The notes below the pieces were generated by a model, which was not told the DNA's origin, did not search any database, and worked only from the letters and a program-made list of their open reading frames with translations. Position numbers and translations under genes: made by a program. This document shows, piece by piece, positions 23,993 to 34,337 of a DNA stretch of 64,000 nt (positions within the stretch are counted from its first letter, which is position 1; each line of letters starts with the position of its first letter). Source of the DNA: Celerinatantimonas yamalensis (GTDB taxonomy: Bacteria; Pseudomonadota; Gammaproteobacteria; Enterobacterales; Celerinatantimonadaceae); NCBI RefSeq assembly GCF_046054155.1, contig NZ_JBEQCT010000002.1, forward strand, positions 496,001-560,000, in the 5' to 3' direction.

Positions 23993-26590
23993 TTAAACAG
24001 CTTGTTGAATAATCACATCTTTGGCGATGTCGATATATTCATCTAGCTTGTCAAAGTTTAGATAACGATAGGTATCGGCAGCGCTGGTGTTAATTTTCGC
24101 AGCATATTCTAAATACTCTGCCACGTGGGGCAATCGGCCTAAAATTGAGACGACTGCCGCAAGCTCAGCGGATGCTAAATACACATTCGCACCATCGCCT
24201 AAACGATTCGGGAAATTTCGTGTCGAAGTCGAAACCACTGTCGCATTATTGGCCACACGGGCCTGATTCCCCATACATAGCGAACACCCTGGGATCTCTG
24301 TACGCGCCCCAACACGACCAAAAATACCGTAATAGCCTTCGGCAATCAGTTGTTTTTGATCCATTTTAGTCGGAGGAGCGACCCATAAACGAGTAGGCAA
24401 GGCGCCTTTGTAGTTATCCAGCAGCTTACCTGCAGCGCGGAAGTGACCAATATTGGTCATACATGAACCAATAAAGACCTCATCAATACTTTCGCCAGCT
24501 ACCTCAGAGAGTAGTCGTGCATCATCAGGATCATTCGGCGCACATAAAATCGGCTCTTTGATCTCATTAAGATCAATTTCAAGTACAGCTTCATATTCAG
24601 CATCATCATCAGCACTCATCAACTGCGGGTTGGCGATGAACTCTTCCATCGCTTGAATTCGCCGCTCGATAGTGCGCTTATCACCATAACCTTCGGCAAT
24701 CATCCACTTGAGCATCACAATATTTGAGCTCAAATACTCGATGATAGGTTCTTTATCTAGCTTGATAGAACAACCCGCTGCAGAGCGTTCTGCTGTGGCA
24801 TCAGAGAGTTCAAAAGCTTGTTCAACTTTAAGCTGCGGTAAACCTTCAATCTCAATGATCCGGCCTGAAAAAATGTTTTTCTTACCACGCTTTTCAACAG
24901 TTAACAGACCCTCTTGGATTGCCTGATAAGGAATTGCATGCACCAAGTCACGTAAAGTAATCCCCGGCTGCATTTCGCCTTTAAAGCGCACTAGCACAGA
25001 CTCGGGCATATCCAGAGGCATTACCCCAGTGGCCGCCGCAAATGCCACCAGACCCGAGCCGGCAGGGAATGATACACCAAGCGGGAAGCGTGTATGGGAG
25101 TCACCCCCAGTGCCAACCGTATCGGGCAATAACATTCGGTTTAACCATGAGTGAATAATACCATCGCCAGGGCGCAGTGCCACACCGCCTCGATTCATAA
25201 TAAAATCAGGTAGGGTATGGTGGGTTTCAACATCTACAGGTTTTGGATAAGCCGCTGTGTGGCAAAACGATTGCATAGTTAAATCAGCAGTGAAGCCAAG
25301 ACAGGCTAAATCTTTGAGCTCATCACGCGTCATTGGACCTGTCGTATCTTGTGAGCCGACAGTGGTCATTTTAGGTTCGCAATACTGATTTGGGCGGATC
25401 CCAGCAACACCACACGCTTTACCGACAATTTTTTGCGCCAGAGTAAAACCCTTGCTTGATGCTTCACTTGGTTTTGGCCGACGAAACACATCAGAGAGAC
25501 CAAGCCCTAACGATTCGCGAGCCCGATCGGTTAAACCGCGACCAATAATGAGTGGAATACGGCCGCCGGCACGCACTTCATCGAGAATAATATCGGTTTT
25601 CAGCTCAAATGTAGTAACGACTTCATCACTGCCATGGCGGGTTACTTTTCCCTCACGAGGGTAGATATCAATGACATCGCCAGTTTCCAAATTTGATACG
25701 TCAAATTCGATCGGCAGTGCACCTGAATCTTCTAGTGTATTAAAGAAAATGGGTGCGATTTTGCCGCCAAAGACATAACCACCAGCGCGTTTATTCGGCA
25801 CATAAGGTAGATCATCGCCCATTAACCACAAAACAGAGTTAGTAGCCGATTTACGTGATGAGCCAGTACCGACCACATCGCCCACATAAGCCACTGGATG
25901 ACCTTTCTCTTTGAGAGAGTCAATCAGTTTGATTGGACCAACTTGTCCGACTTCATCCGGTTCGATACCCTCACGAGGGTTCTTGAGCATTGCCAACGCG
26001 TGCAACGGAATATCAGGACGTGACCATGCATCAGGAGCTGGTGAGAGATCATCTGTATTGGTTTCACCGGACACTTTAAACACGGTCAAGGTGATTTTAT
26101 CAGCAATCGGGTTTTTCTCTAAAAACCACTTGGCATCGGCCCAGTTTTGCATCACTTGCTGCGCTGATTTATTGCCAGCTTTGGCTTTTTCTTCAACATC
26201 AAAAAATGCATCGAATACCAACAAGGTATGCGACAACGCATTGAGTGCAAGCGGCGCTAATTGAACATCGTCAAGTAAGCTGATGAGTGGCTCAATATTA
26301 TAGCCACCCTGCATAGTTCCTAATAGCTCAGTGGCTTTTGCTGGTGAAATCAGAGGGGATTGAACATCACGCATTGCCAATGCGGCTAAGAACCCCGCTT
26401 TTACATAAGCGGCCTCATCCACACCCGGTGGAATGCGGTTTTCTAACAAATCAAGCAAGAATGCTTCTTCACCCTTAGGCGGAGCTTTTAATAATTCGAC
26501 CAATTGAGCGGTTTGTTCAGCATTCAAAGGTTTCGGCACAACACCCTGCTGGGCGCGCTGCTCGACATGTTCACGGTAAGCTTCTAACAC
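23993..26590 (-). CDS. acnB: Bifunctional aconitate hydratase B / 2-methylisocitrate dehydratase
   Basis: The protein has 865 residues, the exact E. coli AcnB length. The N-terminal HEAT-like domain is followed by the swivel domain (GDVVGTGSSRKSATN) and the catalytic core. 4Fe-4S ligands lie in IGSCMTNIGHFRAAG and PGCSLCMGNQA. It converts citrate to isocitrate in the TCA cycle and can bind mRNA when the cluster is lost. The start is GTG with GAGGAG 6 bases upstream. It is monocistronic, ending at the terminator before yacL. Confidence 0.98.
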   Translation of the reverse strand: MLEAYREHVEQRAQQGVVPKPLNAEQTAQLVELLKAPPKGEEAFLLDLLENRIPPGVDEAAYVKAGFLAALAMRDVQSPLISPAKATELLGTMQGGYNIEPLISLLDDVQLAPLALNALSHTLLVFDAFFDVEEKAKAGNKSAQQVMQNWADAKWFLEKNPIADKITLTVFKVSGETNTDDLSPAPDAWSRPDIPLHALAMLKNPREGIEPDEVGQVGPIKLIDSLKEKGHPVAYVGDVVGTGSSRKSATNSVLWLMGDDLPYVPNKRAGGYVFGGKIAPIFFNTLEDSGALPIEFDVSNLETGDVIDIYPREGKVTRHGSDEVVTTFELKTDIILDEVRAGGRIPLIIGRGLTDRARESLGLGLSDVFRRPKPSEASSKGFTLAQKIVGKACGVAGIRPNQYCEPKMTTVGSQDTTGPMTRDELKDLACLGFTADLTMQSFCHTAAYPKPVDVETHHTLPDFIMNRGGVALRPGDGIIHSWLNRMLLPDTVGTGGDSHTRFPLGVSFPAGSGLVAFAAATGVMPLDMPESVLVRFKGEMQPGITLRDLVHAIPYQAIQEGLLTVEKRGKKNIFSGRIIEIEGLPQLKVEQAFELSDATAERSAAGCSIKLDKEPIIEYLSSNIVMLKWMIAEGYGDKRTIERRIQAMEEFIANPQLMSADDDAEYEAVLEIDLNEIKEPILCAPNDPDDARLLSEVAGESIDEVFIGSCMTNIGHFRAAGKLLDNYKGALPTRLWVAPPTKMDQKQLIAEGYYGIFGRVGARTEIPGCSLCMGNQARVANNATVVSTSTRNFPNRLGDGANVYLASAELAAVVSILGRLPHVAEYLEYAAKINTSAADTYRYLNFDKLDEYIDIAKDVIIQQAV

Positions 26591-26812
26591 GACTTGCTCC
26601 TCAATTCGCTTTCCTTAAAATTTAATTATGGTAGTAATCGAACCCTTCAATCAAAAATCCAATCAAAAACTTCAAATATTATTTAAGCGGAATGGCTGAT
26701 CACTGTACTTCCGAATCGACAGGTTGCGGGAAGACATAAATCTTTAACATAATATCAACAATTTGTCGATCATTATCCCTTTATAATCGCGAGGAATTCA
26801 CAAACTGACAAG

Positions 26813-26854
26813 AAAAAAATGCAGGCTCTTGACGGAGCATATTCTCCGCCAAGA
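26813..26854 (-). terminator. Terminator of the esterase gene
   Basis: An 11-bp stem (one G-U pair) TCTTGGCGGAG/CTCCGTCAAGA on the minus strand with loop AATATG, followed after 7 bases by T7. It starts 15 bp past the esterase stop codon. Confidence 0.6.
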
Positions 26855-26868
26855 TGGGCTTAAGGCGG

Positions 26869-28038
26869 TTAAGGTAATACTTTTTCCGGATGCTCCCACT
26901 GTTTCAGCCACTGGTAGGCTACATCTTGTTGTTTTGCATAAAAAACATGCCCTAAATTAGGCCAAGTACGGGTTGTCAGGTGATCATCAGCATGTTGGCT
27001 ATGCCACACTTGGTGAAGCTTCTTATAGGCTTGCTGAACGGCTTCCGGTGGAAAAAGATGGTCTTTGCCACCATTGAAAATTAGCATAGGCTTAGGCGCT
27101 GCGATTGACGCTTCATCAGGGATATCCATCCACTGCGCCAATCCAGGTTGAAGCATATAAAAGGCTGATTGCCCCCGTAATACATTATTGCCTGGGACCA
27201 TCAGCCCTTGGTAGGTTCCCATCCAAGAGTCAACAACAGTCGCCGCGGCTTGAGGGCGCAATGCCGCCAATTGCCATGCTCGATAAGCCCCCATTGAAAA
27301 GCCAACAATCGCGACTCGTTTTGGATCAACCTCAGCGCGGGAACGTAAGAAGTCGAAGGCCCGCATGTCTTCATACGCCATATTCCCCGCCAACGATCGT
27401 CCCAAGTTAAAGAAATTACTCGCTAACGCTTGCTGTTGCGCATAATTCATCGGACCACGATCTCCCCAGCCTAACGCATCCACACACAAGACTACATAAC
27501 CACGTTTAGCCATCGCATCACCGACAAATTGTCCGGTGAAATATTTTTCCGACCACGCGACTGCTGAATCGAGTTTAGCCTGATCCCCCCATGGCTTAAT
27601 CATCTTCTCTTTGCCAATATCAAATTTGGCACCATGGTCATGTAAGAGAATTGCTGCAGCATGTTTCCCTTTCGTTTTAGGCACAAGCATCAACCCCACA
27701 ACCCGACTCTCATCGGTTAAATTAAAGGCAATTTTATAGCCAATATAACTGCCTCGATCAATGCTATCGATCACTTGCGGTGCAAAAGGGCGATGTGAAT
27801 CAGGTGTTAGAAGCGACTGGCGTAGTTTATGGCGAGCAGTAATACGCCATTTAGCAAAATCTTGGTAGTTGCCGCTTAACCACGACATGGGATAGGTTAG
27901 TTGTTTTTTCAATGCCGGATAAAAAGTCGGCAACATATCTTGAGTCAATGCTTGCTGCTGGTAGTCATTCTCAGCAACAGCTTGTCCAGCACAGGCGATG
28001 CTCAGGCAAGCAGCGAATAATAATCCTTTAGTTTTCAT
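26869..28038 (-). CDS. Secreted alpha/beta-hydrolase (acetyl-xylan-esterase/dienelactone-hydrolase-like)
   Basis: The protein has 389 residues. The signal peptide (MKTKGLLFAACLSIACAGQA) is probably cleaved after AVA near residue 22. The alpha/beta-hydrolase core has oxyanion region LLHDHGAKFD, nucleophile S248 in GFSMG, acid D326 in NGGKDHLFP and H364 in LGHVFY, a complete catalytic triad. Relatives include bacterial acetyl-ester hydrolases of polysaccharide degradation. The true substrate is unknown. It occupies the place held by unrelated genes in the lpd-acnB interval of E. coli. Given the nearby hexuronate regulon, release of acetyl groups from pectin-like polymers is conceivable but unsupported by linkage. 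Confidence 0.82.
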   Translation of the reverse strand: MKTKGLLFAACLSIACAGQAVAENDYQQQALTQDMLPTFYPALKKQLTYPMSWLSGNYQDFAKWRITARHKLRQSLLTPDSHRPFAPQVIDSIDRGSYIGYKIAFNLTDESRVVGLMLVPKTKGKHAAAILLHDHGAKFDIGKEKMIKPWGDQAKLDSAVAWSEKYFTGQFVGDAMAKRGYVVLCVDALGWGDRGPMNYAQQQALASNFFNLGRSLAGNMAYEDMRAFDFLRSRAEVDPKRVAIVGFSMGAYRAWQLAALRPQAAATVVDSWMGTYQGLMVPGNNVLRGQSAFYMLQPGLAQWMDIPDEASIAAPKPMLIFNGGKDHLFPPEAVQQAYKKLHQVWHSQHADDHLTTRTWPNLGHVFYAKQQDVAYQWLKQWEHPEKVLP

Positions 28039-28130
28039 TAAATCCTCTTTTAAAACGCTGTTTTGATTTATTCTAAAGCGATAGAGGCAATAAAAAAGAG
28101 ACCTGGATTACATTATTTTATCTAATAAAA

Positions 28131-28157
28131 CAAAAACTCCGGCTGATGCCGGAGTTT
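28131..28157 (-). terminator. Terminator of lpdA (pdh operon end)
   Basis: A perfect stem AAACTCCGGC/GCCGGAGTTT with loop TGAT (ATCA on the minus strand). On the minus strand the stem ends in TTTTTG. It lies 20 bp past the lpdA stop. Confidence 0.9.
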
Positions 28158-28176
28158 CAATATCAAGTACAGTGAC

Positions 28177-29601
28177 TTATTTTTTCTTTGCTTTTTTATT
28201 TGGCAGATCGGTAATCGAACCTTCAAATATTTCAGCAGCCAAGCCAACAGATTCATGTAACGTTGGGTGAGCATGAATGGTTAATGCCAGATCTTCGGCA
28301 TCACACCCCATTTCAATCGCTAGACCAATTTCACCGAGTAGTTCACCGCCATTAGTACCGACAATTGCTCCTCCGATCACACGGTTAGACTGCTTATCGA
28401 AAATAAGCTTAGTCATCCCATCTGCGCAATCAGAAGCAATCGCACGACCAGACGCCGCCCATGGGAAAACCGCCGTTTCAAATGCAATACCCTGTGCTTT
28501 AGCTTCTTTTTCAGTCAGCCCAACCCACGCCATCTCTGGCTCAGTGTAAGCGATACTTGGAATAACTTTGGGATCGAAATAATGCTTTTTACCAGCGATC
28601 ACTTCAGCGGCTACGTGACCTTCATGCACGCCTTTGTGTGCGAGCATCGGTTGACCGACAATATCACCAATAGCATAGATATGTGGTATGTTGGTGCGCA
28701 TCTGTTTGTCAACTTCAATGAAGCCACGTTCAGTTACATTCACGCCTGCTTTATCGGCATCCAAAGACAGGCCATTTGGCACCCGCCCTACAGCCACTAA
28801 GACCGCATCATAACGGACTGGCTCAGCCGGTGCTTGTTTGCCTTCATAGCTAACATACAACCCGTCTTTTTTCGCTTCAACAGCTACCACTTTAGTCTCT
28901 AGCATGATGTTGAATTTTTTCTCAACACGTTTGGTAAAGACTTTCACGATGTCTTTATCAGCGGCTGGAACCAATTGGTCTGCAAATTCAACCACATCAA
29001 TATCACTACCAAGAGCGCTGTAAACAGTCCCCATTTCCAAACCAATGATACCACCACCAAGGACCAGCATTTTTCCTGGAACGACTTTCAGCTCCAAGGC
29101 ATCTGTTGAGTCCCAAACACGCTCATCATTGTGTGGAATAAATGGTAACTGAACAGGACGAGAACCGGCAGCAATAATCGCATTATCGAAATTAACAACG
29201 GTTACGCCATCATCGGTTTCAACAGCTAAGCTATTCGCACCAGTAAATTTGGCATAGCCATTCACAACGGTGACTTTACGCTGTTTTGCCATACCACTTA
29301 AACCGCCAGTTAACTGACTAATTACTTTTTCTTTCCAACTACGGATTTTATCGATATCAGTGGTAGGCTCACCAAAAACGATACCGTGAGAGGCTAAAGA
29401 TTTGGTTTCTTCTATGACTTTAGCGACGTGTAACAGCGCTTTAGAGGGAATACACCCAACGTTCAAGCACACGCCACCTAAGGAGCTGTAGCGTTCGATG
29501 ATAACTGTTTCTAAACCTAAGTCTGCTGCACGGAACGCAGCAGAGTAGCCTGCTGGTCCTGCGCCCAGGACAACGACCTGGGCTTTAATCTCGTTACTCA
29601 T
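28177..29601 (-). CDS. lpdA: Dihydrolipoyl dehydrogenase (E3)
   Basis: The protein has 474 residues, the E. coli Lpd length. It has the FAD GxGxxG motif VVLGAGPAGYSAA, the redox-active disulfide GGVCLNVGCIPSK, the NAD motif LGGGIIGLEMG, and the catalytic His-Glu pair in HAHPTLHESVG. It reoxidises lipoyl groups of the pyruvate and 2-oxoglutarate dehydrogenase complexes. It lies 151 bp after aceF with a hairpin between, so it may also be expressed separately, as in E. coli. The KKAKKK tail is basic. Confidence 0.98.
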   Translation of the reverse strand: MSNEIKAQVVVLGAGPAGYSAAFRAADLGLETVIIERYSSLGGVCLNVGCIPSKALLHVAKVIEETKSLASHGIVFGEPTTDIDKIRSWKEKVISQLTGGLSGMAKQRKVTVVNGYAKFTGANSLAVETDDGVTVVNFDNAIIAAGSRPVQLPFIPHNDERVWDSTDALELKVVPGKMLVLGGGIIGLEMGTVYSALGSDIDVVEFADQLVPAADKDIVKVFTKRVEKKFNIMLETKVVAVEAKKDGLYVSYEGKQAPAEPVRYDAVLVAVGRVPNGLSLDADKAGVNVTERGFIEVDKQMRTNIPHIYAIGDIVGQPMLAHKGVHEGHVAAEVIAGKKHYFDPKVIPSIAYTEPEMAWVGLTEKEAKAQGIAFETAVFPWAASGRAIASDCADGMTKLIFDKQSNRVIGGAIVGTNGGELLGEIGLAIEMGCDAEDLALTIHAHPTLHESVGLAAEIFEGSITDLPNKKAKKK

Positions 29602-29720
29602 GGGTAGATGACCTCTTGGGAATAAAACTGTCGGTTTTAATCTTATTGACCGACTTCGTGTTATAAGAGTGTAACGAATCGCCTCAGTGATGAGAACTGT
29701 TCAATTCACCAATGCGATTA

Positions 29721-29750
29721 AAACCCGGAAGCTTTCACTTCCGGTTTTTG
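29721..29750 (-). terminator. Attenuator-like hairpin between aceF and lpdA
   Basis: On the minus strand CCGGAAG/CTTCCGG with loop TGAAAG, followed by GTTTTAATC. The stem is short and the U-run broken, so partial termination that sets the E3 to E1/E2 ratio is more likely than a full stop. Confidence 0.5.
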
Positions 29751-29752
29751 CA

Positions 29753-31588
29753 TCACAACACCAGTTTACGCAGATCGCCTAGTGCGTCGCTGATCGTCGA
29801 AATAAAACGAGCACCATCGGCACCATCGATCACTCGATGGTCATAAGAAAGAGCCAGTGGCAACATCAACCGCGGTGCAAACTCACTCCCGTTCCACTTC
29901 GGTTTCATCTCGCTGCGTGAAACACCTAAGATAGCGACTTCAGGCGCGTTGACAATAGGAGTGAACTGAGTGCCACCAATACCACCTAAGCTTGAAATAG
30001 TAAAGCAGCCACCTTGCATATCTGAAGAGGTCAATTTACCGCTGCGCGCTTTTTTAGAAATAGTGGTCAATTCTTGCGATAATTCGTAGATGCCTTTTTT
30101 GTTCACATCACGAACCACTGGAACCACCAGCCCATTTGGCGTATCAACCGCAATACCGATGTTGATATATTTTTTCACAATCAACGTTTGACCGTCTTCT
30201 GACAATGACGCGTTGAATTTTGGATATGTTTCCAGCGCTTTAGCAGCCGCCTTCATCATAAACACCAATGGCGTAATCTTAAAGCCAAGCTCTTTTTTCG
30301 CCGCAATCTGGTTTTCCGCTTTGCGGAAGTTTTCCATGTCGGTAATATCAGCTTCATCAAACTGAGTCACATGTGGAATTCTTACCCAGTTGCGATGCAG
30401 GTTAGGCCCAGAGATCTTCTGAATGCGTGACAGTGGTTTCTCTTCGATGTCACCGAATTTAGCAAAATCAACTTTTGGCCATGCCAGTACATCCATACCA
30501 CTGCCGCCCGTTGCGCCTGACTCTGCGCGGCGAACTGCATTTTTCACGTAATCTTGAACGTCTTCTTTGGTGATGCGAGCTTTACGACCTGTCGGTTTGA
30601 TCTTCTCAAGGTTTAGACCAAATTCACGGGCTAAGCGACGAACCACAGGTGAAGCATGCACATAAGCATTATTTTCAACAAATCCATCACCTTTAGCAGG
30701 TGCACTTGGTGCCGCTGGTGCTTCTCCTGCAGCTGGCGCAGACGCTGTAGCGGCAGCCACAGTCGGTGCATCACCGGCCTTTTCAAAGACCATAATAAAC
30801 GAACCAGTTTTAACTTTGTCGCCTTCTGATACTTTAATCTCTTTGATTGTGCCAGCAAATGGCGCGGGCACTTCCATTGATGCTTTATCGCCTTCAACCG
30901 TGATCAGAGACTGCTCTTCATCAACATGGTCACCAACTTTCACCATGATTTCGGTCACTTCAACTTCGTCATCGCCGATATCTGGTACATTAACCTGATG
31001 AACCGAACTTGCTACAGGTGCTGCAGTTGGAGCCGCGGCTGGAGTTGGCGTCGCCGCTGAAGCCTCGCTGCCAGCCACTTCAAAGATCATAATCAATGAG
31101 TTAGTTTTTACTTTGTCGCCAGCATTAAGTTTGATCTCTTTAACAGTCCCAGCAAACGGTGCGGGAACTTCCATTGACGCTTTGTCGCCTTCAACAGTAA
31201 TCAGAGACTGCTCTTCTTCAACATGGTCGCCAACAGCGACCATCAACTCAGTGATCTCAACTTCATCATCACCAATATCTGGAACGTGAACTTCTTTAAA
31301 TTCAGTCCCTGTCGCAACAGGCACGGCTGCAGGCTCGGCAGCTGCTGATTCGCCAGCTGCATCGTCGAAGATCATGATGAAAGCGCCTGTTTTCACTTTA
31401 TCGCCTTCAGCGATTTTGATCTCTTTAACGACACCAGCCTGAGGAGCTGGAACTTCCATGGACGCTTTATCGCCTTCAACGGTAATTAGTGATTGCTCTT
31501 CTTCAACGCTATCACCGACTTTGACCAAGATTTCAGTTACTTCAACTTCATCATCGCCAATATCTGGAACATTAATTTTAATACTCAT
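29753..31588 (-). CDS. aceF: Pyruvate dehydrogenase E2, dihydrolipoamide acetyltransferase with three lipoyl domains
   Basis: The protein has 611 residues. Three lipoyl domains carry attachment lysines K41, K136 and K235, all in GDKASMEVP, joined by Ala/Pro-rich linkers. A peripheral-subunit-binding domain (about 310-350, SPVVRRLAREFGLNLEKIKP) is followed by the catalytic domain with SYDHRVIDGADGARF near the C-terminus. It forms the core of the complex and transfers acetyl to CoA. It begins 12 bp after aceE. The three lipoyl modules are so alike at DNA level that copy number could vary by recombination. Confidence 0.98.
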   Translation of the reverse strand: MSIKINVPDIGDDEVEVTEILVKVGDSVEEEQSLITVEGDKASMEVPAPQAGVVKEIKIAEGDKVKTGAFIMIFDDAAGESAAAEPAAVPVATGTEFKEVHVPDIGDDEVEITELMVAVGDHVEEEQSLITVEGDKASMEVPAPFAGTVKEIKLNAGDKVKTNSLIMIFEVAGSEASAATPTPAAAPTAAPVASSVHQVNVPDIGDDEVEVTEIMVKVGDHVDEEQSLITVEGDKASMEVPAPFAGTIKEIKVSEGDKVKTGSFIMVFEKAGDAPTVAAATASAPAAGEAPAAPSAPAKGDGFVENNAYVHASPVVRRLAREFGLNLEKIKPTGRKARITKEDVQDYVKNAVRRAESGATGGSGMDVLAWPKVDFAKFGDIEEKPLSRIQKISGPNLHRNWVRIPHVTQFDEADITDMENFRKAENQIAAKKELGFKITPLVFMMKAAAKALETYPKFNASLSEDGQTLIVKKYINIGIAVDTPNGLVVPVVRDVNKKGIYELSQELTTISKKARSGKLTSSDMQGGCFTISSLGGIGGTQFTPIVNAPEVAILGVSRSEMKPKWNGSEFAPRLMLPLALSYDHRVIDGADGARFISTISDALGDLRKLVL

Positions 31589-31600
31589 TCTTCTTAGCCC

Positions 31601-34258
31601 TTATGCATGCAGCGGGTTAATTTTGTCGGCATCGATATTGTATTTGCTGATCGCTTCAGCAACGACACGTTTATCGATTTGACCTTCTTCAGCCAGTTTA
31701 TACAGTGTTGCAACGACAACATAATCAGCGTTAACTTCGAAGTGACGGCGCAAATTATCACGGCTATCACTGCGACCAAAACCATCGGTACCCAATACTT
31801 TGTATGAACCAGGAACAAAACTACGCACCTGATCTGCATAAACTTTCATGTAATCGGTAGCAGCAATAGTTGGCAGATTATCCAGTACGCTGGTGATATA
31901 TGCTTGGCGTGGTTCACTTTCTGGATGAAGCATGTTGAAGCGATCCGCATCTTGCCCATCACGAGCCAGCTCGTTGAACGATGTCACACTGAAGATATCA
32001 CTACCAATGCTGTATTCTTCACTCAGTACTTTCGCCGCTTCACGCACTTGCAACATAATTGTGCCTGAACCTAACAGCTGAACTTTAGCTTTGTCGCCTG
32101 CGTGTTCTTCGAGTTTATAGATCCCTTTACGGATCCCCTCTTCGACCCCTTCAGGCATCGCTGGTTGATGGTAGTTTTCATTCATCAAGGTGATGTAGTA
32201 GTAAACATTTTCCTGTTCACCAAACATCCGGCGCAACCCATCTTGCAGAATAACGGCCACTTCATACGCAAAACTCGGATCATATGAAATACAGTTTGGA
32301 ATGGTGTTTGCCAAAACATGGCTATGACCATCTTCATGCTGTAGACCTTCACCATTGAGCGTTGTCCGCCCCGCTGTCCCACCGAGTAAAAAACCACGAG
32401 CTTGTTGATCACCGGCCATCCAGGCTAAGTCGCCGACCCGCTGGAAACCAAACATAGAGTAGTAGATGTAAAAAGGAATCATTGGCAGATTGTTGCTTGA
32501 GTAGGAAGTTGCTGCTGCAACCCAGCTCGCCATCGCGCCCGCTTCGTTGATCCCCTCTTGCAGAACCTGGCCTTTAATGTCTTCTTTATAGTAAGCCACT
32601 TGTTCGCGATCTTGTGGGGTATACTGCTGTCCACCTGGGTTGTAAATACCGATCTGACGGAATAAACCTTCCATACCAAAGGTACGGGCTTCGTCAGCAA
32701 CCATAGGGACGATGCGATCTTTAAGTGCTTTATTTTTCAATAGTACGTTCAAGGCACGAACAAAACCAATGGTCGTTGAAATGTCTTTTTTCTGCTCTTG
32801 AAGCAGCGCACTGAAATCATCGAGTGCAGGGACAGGCAGTTCTTCACTGAAATGGGTGCGTCGTTGCGGCGTATAGCCATATAAGGCTTCACGATGCCCA
32901 TGTAGATAGTCGTATTCAGCAGTCCCTTCTTCAATAGTCAAATACGGTAATTCTTTGACTTTTTCATCGGAAATATCCAAATGTAAACGATCGCGTAAGT
33001 GCATCACGGAGGTCATGTCCATTTTTTTCACTTGATGCGCGATGTTTTTACCTTCAGCGGCCTCACCCATGCCATAACCTTTGACCGTTTGTGACAAGAT
33101 GACTGTGGGTTTGCCTTTGGTCGCTTTGGCATTGGCAAATGCTGCATATACTTTACGAATATCGTGGCCACCACGATGCAATGCAAAGATTTGTTGATCA
33201 GTCCAATCTTTAACCAGCGCTGCGGTTTCAGGATATTTACCAAAGAAATGTTCGCGCACATACGCGCCATCTTTGGATTTGAAAGTTTGGTAATCACCAT
33301 CGATGGTTTCGTTCATCAACTGTAGTAATTTACCTGAACTATCGCGCGCGAGGAGTTCATCCCAATCGCTACCCCAGATCACTTTGACAACATTCCAACC
33401 AGAGCCTTTAAACTGACCTTCCAGCTCTTGGATGATTTTACCGTTACCGGTGACAGGGCCATCAAGGCGCTGTAAGTTACAGTTGATAACGAATGTCAAG
33501 TTGTCGAGCTTTTCACGCGCGGCAAAGGCAATCGCACCCCGTGATTCAGCTTCATCCATCTCGCCATCGCCTAAGAATGCATAGACATGCTGTTCTGAGC
33601 AGTCTTTCAGACCCCGGTTAGTCAAATATTTCAAAAAGCGAGCTTGATAGATAGACGATAGAGGCGCCAGTCCCATTGAAACAGTTGGAAACTGCCAAAA
33701 TTCAGGAAGCAATTTAGGATGCGGATATGATGGCAACCCTTTACCTTCAACTTCTTGACGAAAATGATCCAGTTGATCGGCGCTCAAGCGTCCTTCAACA
33801 AAGGCTCGTGAATAAATCCCAGGAGAGATGTGACCTTGATAATAAACCAAATCGCCGCCATCTTTGTCATTCGGGGCACGGAAGAAATGGTTAAAGCAGG
33901 TTTCATACATCGCCGCTGCAGACTGAAATGACGCCATATGGCCACCCAGTTCCAGATCTTTTTTCGATGCACGTAAGACAATCATCACCGCATTCCAACG
34001 AATAATCGCTTGGATTTTACGTTCCATCTCAATATCACCGGGATAATCTGGCTGATCTTTCAAAGCGATGGTGTTGATATAATCGGTTACTACGGACCCA
34101 CCTTTAGCAGATACGCCATCAATACTAGCTTGATGCAATACCTGTTCAATCAGATACTGGGCCCGCTCGATACCTTCTTCACGAATAACCGACTCTATTG
34201 CATCAATCCATTCGTTTGTTTCAAGTGGATCCACATCATGTTGCAGAAGATCTGACAT
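31601..34258 (-). CDS. aceE: Pyruvate dehydrogenase E1 component (homodimeric)
   Basis: The protein has 885 residues, close to the E. coli 887. The thiamine diphosphate motif is GDGEMDEAESRGAI, followed by LTFVINCNLQRLDGPV. The active-site loop region is GHDIRKVYAAF, and the pyrimidine-binding domain contains YYSMFGFQRVGDLAW. It decarboxylates pyruvate and acetylates E2. It follows pdhR by 79 bp and precedes aceF by 12 bp, forming the pdhR-aceE-aceF-lpdA unit. Confidence 0.98.
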   Translation of the reverse strand: MSDLLQHDVDPLETNEWIDAIESVIREEGIERAQYLIEQVLHQASIDGVSAKGGSVVTDYINTIALKDQPDYPGDIEMERKIQAIIRWNAVMIVLRASKKDLELGGHMASFQSAAAMYETCFNHFFRAPNDKDGGDLVYYQGHISPGIYSRAFVEGRLSADQLDHFRQEVEGKGLPSYPHPKLLPEFWQFPTVSMGLAPLSSIYQARFLKYLTNRGLKDCSEQHVYAFLGDGEMDEAESRGAIAFAAREKLDNLTFVINCNLQRLDGPVTGNGKIIQELEGQFKGSGWNVVKVIWGSDWDELLARDSSGKLLQLMNETIDGDYQTFKSKDGAYVREHFFGKYPETAALVKDWTDQQIFALHRGGHDIRKVYAAFANAKATKGKPTVILSQTVKGYGMGEAAEGKNIAHQVKKMDMTSVMHLRDRLHLDISDEKVKELPYLTIEEGTAEYDYLHGHREALYGYTPQRRTHFSEELPVPALDDFSALLQEQKKDISTTIGFVRALNVLLKNKALKDRIVPMVADEARTFGMEGLFRQIGIYNPGGQQYTPQDREQVAYYKEDIKGQVLQEGINEAGAMASWVAAATSYSSNNLPMIPFYIYYSMFGFQRVGDLAWMAGDQQARGFLLGGTAGRTTLNGEGLQHEDGHSHVLANTIPNCISYDPSFAYEVAVILQDGLRRMFGEQENVYYYITLMNENYHQPAMPEGVEEGIRKGIYKLEEHAGDKAKVQLLGSGTIMLQVREAAKVLSEEYSIGSDIFSVTSFNELARDGQDADRFNMLHPESEPRQAYITSVLDNLPTIAATDYMKVYADQVRSFVPGSYKVLGTDGFGRSDSRDNLRRHFEVNADYVVVATLYKLAEEGQIDKRVVAEAISKYNIDADKINPLHA

Positions 34259-34337
34259 GGTATATTCCTCAATCGTTGCTCTATCTAAAGATAGCTTTAA
34301 GTTGTTCTAACTCCCGGCATAGAAACCGGCACGAAGT

